From NCBI RefSeq assembly GCF_900215655.1, contig NZ_OBEN01000001.1, positions 1 to 64,000 on the forward strand: DNA of 64,000 bases. The letters are read 5' to 3'. Source of the stretch: Hydrogenobacter hydrogenophilus (lineage in GTDB: Bacteria; Aquificota; Aquificia; Aquificales; Aquificaceae). Positions 1-7,670 of this stretch are shown piece by piece. Made by a program: the position numbers and the translations under genes. The notes below the pieces were generated by a model that searched no databases, was not told the DNA's origin, and was given only the letters and a program-made list of their open reading frames with translations. Within the stretch, counting starts at the first letter, position 1. Each line of letters opens with the position of its first letter.

Positions 1-48
1 TGGTGCTTTGGGGGATTTACTTATTTTTTGAGCTTTTGAGGGCTGTTT

Positions 49-2409
49 TTAGAAATCAAGTTTTGTCAATGCTCTGGGATTTTTCAAACAGCCTCCCCAG
101 CTTTTGACAAATGTTATAGATTTTGGAACAATATATGCAAGTATTCCGCTTGGTTTTAGTAATTCAAAACCTTTTTCCAAAAATAAACTTGCTGAATTTT
201 TCTTTTGTTCGTAATAGCTATAATGCTTCACTATATAGTCTTTAAAGCTATCTATTTTTGCACCATGTGGCGGATTTCCTATCACTATATCAAAACCATC
301 TTCCACTCCAAACATCCAAACGGGGTCAAACCAGTCTGCTTTTGCGGTTTGATCAAAGATGTCAAACTCCACTATTTTTTGTATATCATCTGCAGGAAAG
401 CGTAATTTTTGGAGTTCCTGCCTTAGTTCTTCCTTTAGCTTTTTGGCTTTTTCTTTTATGCGTTCCTTTTCTGTTCTTGTCCTTATGCTAAAGTGTTTCT
501 TGTAAAGGGTTTTTAGCTCTTCCTTTAGGTCTTTTAGTTTGCTGTGGGCAAGGGTTCTTTGGTTTTTGCCTTCTAAACCTATTAGTGTGTTGGCACACAC
601 AAACTTGGTCTCCAAGTGTGGAAGTGGTCTTATGCCTTGGTTATCTTTTGTTTTATCCACCTTTTGGTCTATCAGAAGGGATAAGAAAAACCTTAGCTTG
701 CATATCTGTATGGCTATGGGTTGGATATCCACTCCGTATATGCAGTTCTGTATAAGGTAGAGCTTTCTGGCATAATCGGGGTAGTTCATGCTCTCATCAA
801 AGTTTTCGTTGAGCTCCCTAAATAGCTCTTCCCTTTCCTGTTTATCCTCTTTTTGGAATATCTTTTTTGCTTCCTGTTCTATTCTTTGGCGCTGTAGGTC
901 TTTCCAAATTTGGTTGTCTGGGTCTATTTTAGAAAGGGCATGCACCAACTTGTGAAGCGCTCCCATGGGAAAAGCACCTGAGCCTACCGCTGGGTCTATG
1001 ATCTTTACCTCGTCTATAGCTCTTAGTATTTTCTCCTTTTCTTCTTCTGTTAGGTCTTGCTGGTCTTCTGAGTAAGACAAGACGCTTCTTATCTTCTCTT
1101 CTGGTAGCTTTGTCTTTTCTTTGAAGTATTCTGTGAGAGCCTCTTCAACCATAAAATCTACGATCTCCTTGGGTGTGTAATAAGAGCCTGTGGATTTTCT
1201 GGCGGTGCTTTGGGTCTCTTGGTTATAAGATGCCAGTAGGTTTTCAAAGATGTGTCCCAAAAGCTCTGGGTCCAAAGAAACTTCTATGTCTATGGGACTG
1301 CTTTCGTCTGCGGTCCAGTTGTAGTCTTTTAGTATGTTTATGATGCCTCTGACTTTCACTTTCTTCTTCTGTCCGTAAAACTCGCTTAGGTCTTCCTCTA
1401 TCTCTTGGGAGAAGAAAAGTTCATCGGGCACTTTGGCTCTTTTTTTCTCTTCCCTTGAAAAGCCATCTATGTATTGTTTGTCCTCATCTAAGCACTCAAA
1501 GAGACCACCATTTACAAAAGGCACTTCCCTAAAAAGTTCCAAAAACTCCTGTGGGTCTATCAAAAGAAAGTCCTCGTTCCTAAAAAGGGTTTTTACTCCA
1601 AAGTGGTTTCTGTTTTGTAAAAAGTCCTTCTTGTAAGCCCAGCCTCTCTCACCTTGTGGTCTGTTTAGGGTAGCAAAAAAGAGGTTTTGCAAAACTACAT
1701 TGTAGTAATAATTTCCGTGTGGAAAGTTCTTTACCACACCTTTTAAAGATTCCTTATCAAAAAGTTTCTCTGGCACTAAGCTCTTTTCTTTCAAAAACCA
1801 CACAAATATGAGCCTTGTGATGAGTCTTATTAGGTTTTCTTCTTTTTTGCCACCGGGAAACTGCACATCTGGTCTTTTTAGTGCCCACGCAAACCAAAAC
1901 TCTATCTCTTTGTAAAACTCTTCTGTGAGTGGCATTAGGGAAAAGGCAGACCTTATGGAGTTTAGGTCTTTTAACTCAAGATCCATCATCCTCTTCAGGA
2001 AGGTTCTGTAGGGTTTTCCCCTTTGCACAAAGTAGGTGTAGCGCTTATAACTGCTAAGCTGAACCTTTCCGCCGGGTTTGTAGGTTTTTTCTACAAAAGA
2101 TAACCTAAAGTTTCCATTCCTGTAAAAGACAAATATGCCCGCATCAAACTCAGGTGTGTCTAAAACCTTCTTTGCTATCTCAAACTGTTCTTTTTTGCTG
2201 GTTCTCTCAGAAAGCTCCTCTTCCCACTTTACCGCAAAAATTCCAAGATGGTTTTTGTCCTCCAGTTCAAGCTCACCGATAAGCAGGACATTATCTGATA
2301 GCTTTTCTTCTTTCTCCTCAAGCTTTTTGTTCTTTTTGCTCAAAAAGTGTATGAGCTTTTCCCAAGAGAAATCCTGTATTAACTCTTCTAACAGCTCTTC
2401 ACTGGACAT
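49..2409 (-). CDS. Eco57I/N6_Mtase-type adenine DNA methyltransferase, C-terminally truncated
   Basis: Large gamma-class N6-adenine methyltransferase of the Eco57I/type I-like family. The SAM-binding segment begins near residue 405 (YYTPKEIVDFM), motif I is DPAVGSGAF at about 472, and catalytic motif IV is NPPH at 712-715 (usual form NPPY). The N-terminal 400 residues resemble the helical leader region of such enzymes. The protein stops at residue 786, only about 15 residues after the IVPKSITF strand. Family members normally continue for several hundred residues with a target-recognition domain, so the end looks like a frameshift or deletion. The last residues after W771 do not look like family sequence. 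Its start overlaps the end of the upstream helicase gene by 11 bp, indicating translational coupling and joint action in DNA modification or defence. Specificity is unknown. Confidence 0.85.
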   Translation of the reverse strand: MSSEELLEELIQDFSWEKLIHFLSKKNKKLEEKEEKLSDNVLLIGELELEDKNHLGIFAVKWEEELSERTSKKEQFEIAKKVLDTPEFDAGIFVFYRNGNFRLSFVEKTYKPGGKVQLSSYKRYTYFVQRGKPYRTFLKRMMDLELKDLNSIRSAFSLMPLTEEFYKEIEFWFAWALKRPDVQFPGGKKEENLIRLITRLIFVWFLKEKSLVPEKLFDKESLKGVVKNFPHGNYYYNVVLQNLFFATLNRPQGERGWAYKKDFLQNRNHFGVKTLFRNEDFLLIDPQEFLELFREVPFVNGGLFECLDEDKQYIDGFSREEKKRAKVPDELFFSQEIEEDLSEFYGQKKKVKVRGIINILKDYNWTADESSPIDIEVSLDPELLGHIFENLLASYNQETQSTARKSTGSYYTPKEIVDFMVEEALTEYFKEKTKLPEEKIRSVLSYSEDQQDLTEEEKEKILRAIDEVKIIDPAVGSGAFPMGALHKLVHALSKIDPDNQIWKDLQRQRIEQEAKKIFQKEDKQEREELFRELNENFDESMNYPDYARKLYLIQNCIYGVDIQPIAIQICKLRFFLSLLIDQKVDKTKDNQGIRPLPHLETKFVCANTLIGLEGKNQRTLAHSKLKDLKEELKTLYKKHFSIRTRTEKERIKEKAKKLKEELRQELQKLRFPADDIQKIVEFDIFDQTAKADWFDPVWMFGVEDGFDIVIGNPPHGAKIDSFKDYIVKHYSYYEQKKNSASLFLEKGFELLKPSGILAYIVPKSITFVKSWGGCLKNPRALTKLDF

Positions 2410-5400
2410 CTTTATTCTCTATGGATATTATAACTTCTCCCTTTTGACTCTGTTGGTCCTGTTCAAGCTTTTGGAGTGCGGTCCCAAATCGCCTTTTGAT
2501 CCCTTCAAGGTATTTTTCCATTTCCTCTTTGTCTTTTATGTTGGATATGTCCCGCAGAGTTTTTATTGGAAGCACTCCATAATCCTGTATGGCAGATATT
2601 AACACATCTATAAACTCGTCTTTTATGTGGTCTCTGAAGTATTTTAAGTTTCTTATGGCTGATTTTTCCACATCTTGATAATCTTTTCTTCTTTCTTTCG
2701 TGTAATCTTCTACTTTTTTGTAAAACTCCCAGAAGTGCTCGCTAAGGCTCAAGGATTTGGTTTGTGGGTCTGCCTTTATTCTTGAGAAGGCTTCCTCAAG
2801 GGGCACTTCTTGGGTTTGGTCCTTTTGGTAATCACAGTGTATGCAGAATAGCTCGCCGTACTTTTTTACAAACACAAAAAGCTCACTTTTATCTGAGGGC
2901 TTTGCGCACTTTACTCGGTTGGGCATGTCCTTTATCTTTTCTTCTATATCTGGGGTCTCTTTTTTTATCCTCTCCCACTCTTCTAACATGATGGTGTAAA
3001 AGCTCTTCTCTTGATCTTCTCTGTATGTGCTTAGTCTTGTGTATAGCTCAGAGGGGGTTGGCTCTTCGTCGGGGGTGAATATCTTAGCATCCTCTCCCAA
3101 CACTTTGTGTATCATAAACATCTTGTTCTTGGCTATCTCCACTATGCGAGTCTGGTCCGCTCCCTTTTCTGTGGGGAAGAAATTGACTATGTAAAGCTCC
3201 TCATATACCTTTTGTCCTATGCGGTTTATCCTTCCCACCCTCTGGATTACTCTCACAGGATTCCAAGGTATGTCGTAGTTTATCACAACACCCGCCCTGT
3301 TTAGGTTTATGCCTTCGGAGAGCTTGTCCGTGCTTACAAGCACATCGTAATCATCTCTCTTATCTTCGTGCTGTGCATCAAAGTTCTGTCTTATCTCCTC
3401 AAGTCTGCCCTTTGAGAGACTGCCTACCGCCTTTAGAACTCTAAAGCCCATCTCTTGGAGCTTCTCTGCCAGATATTCTGCGGTATCCACATACTCGCTG
3501 AAGATGACCACTTTTCTGTTTTGCTCTATAAACTCCCTTAGGGTGTTTGATAGCTCCTCAAGTTTAGGGTCCTGTTCCAAAAGCCCAGAATCCTCAAGCT
3601 TTTTCTGTATGTTCTCAAAGAGTTTTTTGTCCCTCTTTAGGTCCTCTAAGAGCTTATCTATGTCCGCATTGGTCTCGTCGTAGATGTACTCGTATCTACC
3701 TTTTGGAGAACTGCTTGCTTTTAGACTCTCCTCAAATTCCTTTAACTCCTTAAGTATGGTTTCTTCTTCTGCGGTGTATAGGTCTTCTATCAGGTCTCTG
3801 TTAAGAACATACTTCCTACTCTTTTGCACAAACTCTATAGCGGTTTCGTGAAGCTGTATGAAGTTTTTTATGCTCTGATTAAAGGCGTAAAAACTGCTTT
3901 CAAACCTTTTTACCAACAGTCTGCGCATAAAGTCATAGAGGTTTCTCTGGCTTAGCTCCCTAAAATCGTCCTTTTGGTCTCCCTTTAGGTATCTCTCTGG
4001 CATGTAAAGAGCTCCCACAAAGCTCCCTCCTTCTTCTGGTGAGCTAAAGGTCTGTATGACCTCATCGTAAAACTCGCTCTGGTCTTTGGATAACTTGTAG
4101 AACTTCACTACTGGGTCTTTCACTTGGGATAGGGGTATCTCTTCTTTGTACCACCTTAAATCAAGCCTGTTTCTGCGTATAACCACTGGGGATATCATCC
4201 CTTTTATCTTCTGAGCTATACTTTTTAGGGATAGGTCTACCTCATTCACTTCTACATCTGTTGATCCAAAGAGCTTTTCGTACTTCTGAAGGGCTCTTTT
4301 TCTCTTCTCCTTGTCTTTGGAAAGATAGTACTTTTTTATGTAGCTGAGCTCCTCAAAAACATCTTGGAACTTTTTGAACTTTTCTTGAAGGTCTCCATCC
4401 AACACTATGGTGGACTTTTTGGGCAGAGTGAAAAGCTTTAGCATGGCAAATATGTCCTCGGGTCTGTTGTTAAAGGGTGTGGCAGTAAGGAGTAAAACTT
4501 TCCTGTGAGTGGTTATAGCCTTTAGAAGTTCGTAGGATTGGGTCTCTTCGTTTCTAAAGCGATGGGCTTCATCTACTATGACCACTTGATAGTGGGGGTT
4601 TTTGCTCACGAACTCAAGAACGTTCTCCAGTTTTCCTACTGAAAAGACGCGCCAATCATAAAGTCCAAACCTGCTCAGGTAATCTTTCCAACCTCTGTCC
4701 TCCTCTTCTCCCACAAGGTGCGGTGGAGCTATCACTATGCCTTTCAGATCCAAAAGCTTGGCTATGGCACAGGCAATCACCGTCTTTCCCAAACCCACCA
4801 CATCTGCGAGGATCACTCCTCCGTGGTCTTTTAGTATGGAAAGAGCTTCCATTACCGCATGCACTTGGTAAGAGTAAGGCTTAAAACCCGCTTCCTCCAA
4901 GATGGATTTTACTGCCTCTTCTGAAAACTCCTTGAGTGTGTGAAGGTCCAGGTAGGTTTTTACAAGGTATGCGTAGGCTGTGTAGGGCTCTACCCACCTT
5001 AACATGGTCTTTTGCCTGATGGTCTCCACCACATCCTTTGGGTTTATCTCCTGAGCCTCCCGCCAAAGTTTGTCAAAGTACCTTTCTGCCTCCTCAAATC
5101 CGTAATCCCTTATTTCTACATTGAACTCCTCTTGTTCCCTAAGTCCATACTTAGTTAGATTACTGCTCCCTGTGATGATGGAGTGCTTTGCACCTTTCTC
5201 GTTTAGCTTAAAAAGGTAGAGCTTTGCGTGGTTAGGTTTTTTAGTTTTTCTAAGCACCATGTATCCTTCTTCCAAAAGCCTCAGGAAAAACTCTGCCTGT
5301 TGGTATAGCTCTTTGCTGTCTAACTCCTCAGAGGTAAGTGCGGTTTCTAAGGATTTTTTGAACTCTCTTATTCTCTGCTCCCCTGAGTTTTCGGAGGTTG

Positions 5401-5632
5401 ACACCTCATAAAGCCCATAAAGACCCCTATCCACCTTTAGACCTACCAAGACCTTGAGGTGTTCTTGGTTTAGCTTTTTCTCATCGTATAGCTTTTTCAA
5501 CTCTTCGTATATCACTGGCAGGGCGGAGAAGTAAAAGTAGCCTACCAAAATCTTTATCTCGTTGGAGACGCTTATGAGCTCCTTTAGGCGCTCTGATAGG
5601 CCTTGACTCCCTGAGTTGGTTATAAAACCCAT
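2399..5632 (-). CDS. PLD-nuclease-like domain fused to SNF2-family helicase
   Basis: A 1077-residue fusion. The N-terminal ~200 residues form a phospholipase-D-like domain: H135-A-K137, then GSSNLT at about 155-160, the PLDc_2 pattern. The Asp of a full HxK(x4)D motif is not in place (Lys instead). A superfamily 2 helicase core follows: Walker A GLGKT at 280-284, DEAH at 354-357, LTATPFNN near 382-389 and motif VI RVGRINRIGQ near 800. The C-terminal 250 residues are charged and helical, with a CIHC pair. A single-HKD nuclease on an ATP-driven translocase beside a methyltransferase suggests a restriction or anti-phage system. It resembles the SNF2-helicase/adenine-methylase pair of class 1 DISARM, but this is not proven. 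The start lies only 18 bp past the tRNA-Gly 3' end. Confidence 0.85.
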   Translation of the reverse strand: MGFITNSGSQGLSERLKELISVSNEIKILVGYFYFSALPVIYEELKKLYDEKKLNQEHLKVLVGLKVDRGLYGLYEVSTSENSGEQRIREFKKSLETALTSEELDSKELYQQAEFFLRLLEEGYMVLRKTKKPNHAKLYLFKLNEKGAKHSIITGSSNLTKYGLREQEEFNVEIRDYGFEEAERYFDKLWREAQEINPKDVVETIRQKTMLRWVEPYTAYAYLVKTYLDLHTLKEFSEEAVKSILEEAGFKPYSYQVHAVMEALSILKDHGGVILADVVGLGKTVIACAIAKLLDLKGIVIAPPHLVGEEEDRGWKDYLSRFGLYDWRVFSVGKLENVLEFVSKNPHYQVVIVDEAHRFRNEETQSYELLKAITTHRKVLLLTATPFNNRPEDIFAMLKLFTLPKKSTIVLDGDLQEKFKKFQDVFEELSYIKKYYLSKDKEKRKRALQKYEKLFGSTDVEVNEVDLSLKSIAQKIKGMISPVVIRRNRLDLRWYKEEIPLSQVKDPVVKFYKLSKDQSEFYDEVIQTFSSPEEGGSFVGALYMPERYLKGDQKDDFRELSQRNLYDFMRRLLVKRFESSFYAFNQSIKNFIQLHETAIEFVQKSRKYVLNRDLIEDLYTAEEETILKELKEFEESLKASSSPKGRYEYIYDETNADIDKLLEDLKRDKKLFENIQKKLEDSGLLEQDPKLEELSNTLREFIEQNRKVVIFSEYVDTAEYLAEKLQEMGFRVLKAVGSLSKGRLEEIRQNFDAQHEDKRDDYDVLVSTDKLSEGINLNRAGVVINYDIPWNPVRVIQRVGRINRIGQKVYEELYIVNFFPTEKGADQTRIVEIAKNKMFMIHKVLGEDAKIFTPDEEPTPSELYTRLSTYREDQEKSFYTIMLEEWERIKKETPDIEEKIKDMPNRVKCAKPSDKSELFVFVKKYGELFCIHCDYQKDQTQEVPLEEAFSRIKADPQTKSLSLSEHFWEFYKKVEDYTKERRKDYQDVEKSAIRNLKYFRDHIKDEFIDVLISAIQDYGVLPIKTLRDISNIKDKEEMEKYLEGIKRRFGTALQKLEQDQQSQKGEVIISIENKDVQ

Positions 5633-5650
5633 GATCAGTCTCTTTTATTT

Positions 5651-5725
5651 TGGAGCGGGCGACGGGACTCGAACCCGCGGCCTGCTGCTTGGAAGGCAGC
5701 TGCTCTACCACTGAGCTACGCCCGC
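5651..5725 (-). tRNA. tRNA-Gly (TCC)
   Basis: Cloverleaf read on the minus strand: 7-bp acceptor stem GCGGGCG/CGCCCGC, anticodon stem GCTGC/GCAGC with loop CTTCCAA (anticodon TCC), and T-arm GGTTCGAACC-type sequence. The discriminator is T and the 3' CCA is encoded, unlike in the two tRNAs beside it. It is the last member of a Thr-Tyr-Gly cluster. The helicase gene begins 18 bp beyond its 3' end. Confidence 0.96.
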
Positions 5726-5727
5726 TG

Positions 5728-5811
5728 TGGAGGGGGCAGGATTCGAACCTGCGTAGGGCGGAGCCCGGGGGATTTACAGTCCCCTGCCTTTGACCGCTCG
5801 GCCACCCCTCC
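5728..5811 (-). tRNA. tRNA-Tyr (GTA)
   Basis: Class II tRNA with a long variable arm. The acceptor stem is GGAGGGG/CCCCTCC. The anticodon stem GGGGA/TCCCC encloses CTGTAAA, giving anticodon GTA. The discriminator is A and CCA is not encoded. Only 2 bp separate it from tRNA-Gly and 15 bp from tRNA-Thr, so the three are surely co-transcribed. Confidence 0.96.
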
Positions 5812-5826
5812 TGAGGGTAGCTTACA

Positions 5827-5899
5827 AGCTGGCGGTGGGACTTGAACCCACGACCGCGGGATTACAAATCCCGCGCTCTGCCGACTGAGCTACGCCAGC
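5827..5899 (-). tRNA. tRNA-Thr (TGT)
   Basis: Acceptor stem GCTGGCG/CGCCAGC. The anticodon stem CGGGA/TCCCG encloses TTTGTAA, giving anticodon TGT. CCA is not encoded. It is the first gene of the Thr-Tyr-Gly cluster, an order conserved in many bacteria (E. coli thrU-tyrU-glyT, followed there by thrT-tufB). Confidence 0.96.
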
Positions 5900-5915
5900 T
5901 AAAACACTATAATAT

Positions 5916-5921
5916 ATTATA
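5916..5921 (-). promoter_or_regulatory. -10 box of the Thr-Tyr-Gly tRNA cluster
   Basis: Perfect TATAAT on the minus strand, 16 bp before the tRNA-Thr 5' end, in an AT-rich gap. No strong -35 box is evident at 17 bp spacing. Confidence 0.5.
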
Positions 5922-5950
5922 CACCGAATGAGAATTTAAGCACATGGCTG

Positions 5951-5984
5951 AACCTTGATATTAAAACATTAAAAATCAAGGGTT
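5951..5984 (-). terminator. Stem-loop at the end of the dnaX operon
   Basis: An inverted repeat (CCTTGAT/ATCAAGG, extendable to AACC/GGTT with one bulged G) with a 15-nt A/T-rich loop overlaps the stop codon of the 86-residue gene. No U-tract follows on the minus strand, so it may be an RNA 3'-end stabiliser rather than a classical intrinsic terminator. Confidence 0.4.
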
Positions 5985-6229
5985 TCCGATCCATCGTTTA
6001 GGGTTTCTATGATCTCAAGTTGGGGTATGTGCCTTTTTATGTAAGATACTGTGGAAAGGATATCTTGGTACGTATCTGGAGTGGCTATCAGATAAACTTC
6101 GTCCTTTTTGCTTTCTTTTGTTCTCACTATAGCCTTTCTACCAGAGCCGTCTATCAAAGAAGTAAGTAGACCTATAAACTCAGGTGGTATTCTTACCAGA
6201 AGAACCTTCGCTCTTATCGCTTTTCCCAT
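5969..6229 (-). CDS. Small conserved protein, possibly DUF4911-like
   Basis: 86 residues with no signal peptide or membrane segment. The pattern is alternating strands and helices: a hydrophobic strand KVLLVRIPPEF, then a helix, then RKAIVRT and DEVYLIATPD strands, then IIETL. This suggests a compact alpha/beta fold such as the DUF4911 family, but that assignment is from memory of the pattern only. The gene overlaps the 3' end of dnaX by 50 bp and is translated in another frame, so expression is tied to the clamp-loader transcript. Function unknown. It is followed by a stem-loop and then the tRNA cluster. Confidence 0.7.
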   Translation of the reverse strand: MGKAIRAKVLLVRIPPEFIGLLTSLIDGSGRKAIVRTKESKKDEVYLIATPDTYQDILSTVSYIKRHIPQLEIIETLNDGSETLDF

Positions 6230-7625
6230 GTTTTATTACCTTTGCGGAAAATAAGTCCTTTACCTTCTGAGAAAACTCTGGCAATTCTTCACTTTTCTTT
6301 TCAGAAGGTATTATCTCAAAACTTACTTCGGGAAACCTTGCTTTTATCTTATTCATCTCTATGGTTTTGGCATCTTCTTCTGGGACAAGAAACACCAACT
6401 TTCCTCCTTCTTCTTTAGCACTGAGTTTTTTGAGTTTTTCAGCTTCAAGCACACCAAAAGCTTTTTCTACTTCTTTTAGGATATTTTCTTTTAGGTTTTG
6501 ATTTTCCTTAAGTGTGTTATCACTTTTTTTGAGCAGTTCCTTTATAGGAAGAATGTCTTTGACTATCAAAGTTTTGATTATGGCGAGTTCACAAGCTCTC
6601 AAAAAGTCTCTGGTTTTTGCATCTGCTCTGGCTGTGTTTATTACTTTCTCAAGATAAAGGAGTGCGTTAAGAGGGACATCTGCCATTTTTTTGTGAAAGT
6701 CTTCTACTCTGATAACTCTTTCTGGTTCTTTCAAGCTCCTGAAAAGCAAAAGAGTTCTTATCTCTTCTTCTAAAGTATCCCAGAACCTTGTAAGATTAAA
6801 CCCTCCCATACTCATATCTCTAAGAACCCTAATGGCTTCGTCCACCTTGGAGTCTAACAGCATATTTAGAAACTCTCTTACCTTCTCTTGGGATACTATA
6901 CCTAAAAACCCCTCTATACTCTTTTCATCAACTTTACCTTCTCCATAAGTGCTTATTTGGTCTAACAAGGAAAGTGCGTCCCTCATACCTCCATCACTGA
7001 GCTTGGCTATACTATACAAACTCCTTTCTTCATAAGCTATACCCTCTTTTAGACACACATCTTTTAACCTTTGTACAATTTGATCCTCACTTAGTTTTGT
7101 AAAAATTAGCCTTTGACATCTTGAAAGTATGGTGGGTATGATCTTCTCATACTCAGTAGTGCACAGTATGAAAATAGTCCTAGGTGGCGGCTCTTCCAAG
7201 GTTTTAAGTAGAGCGTTAAAAGCCTCTTTGGTTAGCATGTGAGCTTCGTCAAGAATGTACACCTTATACTTGCCTTTTATGGGAGTGTAAGAGACTGCAT
7301 CTCTTATAGCTCTTATGTCATCTATTCCTCTGCTTGATGCTGCATCTATTTCTATAAGGTCAGGGAAGTTTCCTTTATCTATAGAAACACAGTTTTCACA
7401 CTCTCCACACGGCTCACCATCCTTCTGCAAGTTAAGGCAGTTGAGGGACTTAGTGAGCAATCTAGCCACCGTAGTTTTACCTGTACCCCTTGAACCAGCA
7501 AAAATGTATGCGGAAGAAACTTTGTTTAATTTTATAGCGTTTAAAAGCACTTTTTTTACTGGCTCCTGACCCACCAAATCTCTGAAAAACTTTGGTCTGT
7601 ATTTCCTCGCAAAGGGTATATACAT
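6180..7625 (-). CDS. dnaX: DNA polymerase III subunit gamma/tau
   Basis: Clamp-loader ATPase that loads the beta sliding clamp during replication. The AAA+ core shows Walker A GSRGTGKTT near residue 45, the zinc-binding cluster CGECENC near 75, Walker B DEAHMLTKEAFNALLK near 125, and the SRC arginine-finger motif near 166. The collar domain ends near residue 365. It is followed by a charged linker and a C-terminal tail of about 110 residues. At 481 residues it is a short tau form. An A7 tract at the collar/linker boundary may allow a gamma-like product (separate entry). ATG start; TAAAAT lies 8 nt upstream. Its partner, the delta' gene holB, is also in this window. Confidence 0.97.
   Translation of the reverse strand: MYIPFARKYRPKFFRDLVGQEPVKKVLLNAIKLNKVSSAYIFAGSRGTGKTTVARLLTKSLNCLNLQKDGEPCGECENCVSIDKGNFPDLIEIDAASSRGIDDIRAIRDAVSYTPIKGKYKVYILDEAHMLTKEAFNALLKTLEEPPPRTIFILCTTEYEKIIPTILSRCQRLIFTKLSEDQIVQRLKDVCLKEGIAYEERSLYSIAKLSDGGMRDALSLLDQISTYGEGKVDEKSIEGFLGIVSQEKVREFLNMLLDSKVDEAIRVLRDMSMGGFNLTRFWDTLEEEIRTLLLFRSLKEPERVIRVEDFHKKMADVPLNALLYLEKVINTARADAKTRDFLRACELAIIKTLIVKDILPIKELLKKSDNTLKENQNLKENILKEVEKAFGVLEAEKLKKLSAKEEGGKLVFLVPEEDAKTIEMNKIKARFPEVSFEIIPSEKKSEELPEFSQKVKDLFSAKVIKHGKSDKSEGSSGKNTT
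6510..6542 (-). promoter_or_regulatory. Candidate frameshift/slippage signal in dnaX
   Basis: On the minus strand an AAGGA Shine-Dalgarno-like stretch lies 7 nt before an A7 tract (6530-6524), read CTC AAA AAA AGT in frame. A 5-bp AAGTG/CACTT hairpin with a 6-nt loop begins at the tract end. A -1 ribosomal shift, or +1 A by transcript slippage, gives AAG TGA and ends the protein at 368 residues, just after the collar domain. The layout resembles the E. coli dnaX signal, but the codon phase of the slippery run is not the classical A_AAA_AAG. Confidence 0.45.
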
Positions 7626-7657
7626 GACTTAAAATTTTAACTCAAGAGGTTCGGTGA

Positions 7658-7663
7658 TATAAT
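7658..7663 (+). promoter_or_regulatory. -10 box of eno, leaderless spacing
   Basis: Perfect TATAAT with 7 nt between it and the eno ATG, so the predicted transcript begins at or next to the start codon. No Shine-Dalgarno precedes the ATG. Confidence 0.6.
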
Positions 7664-7670
7664 CTAAATC

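Noticed and set aside
2135-2602. A 155-residue Ser/Phe-rich plus-strand frame
   Set aside because: Complement of the Lys/Glu-rich methylase and helicase ends; typical shadow composition.
5481-5711. A 76-residue minus-strand frame across tRNA-Gly
   Set aside because: It is the familiar translation of a tRNA gene running into another frame of the helicase; no RBS and no independent support.
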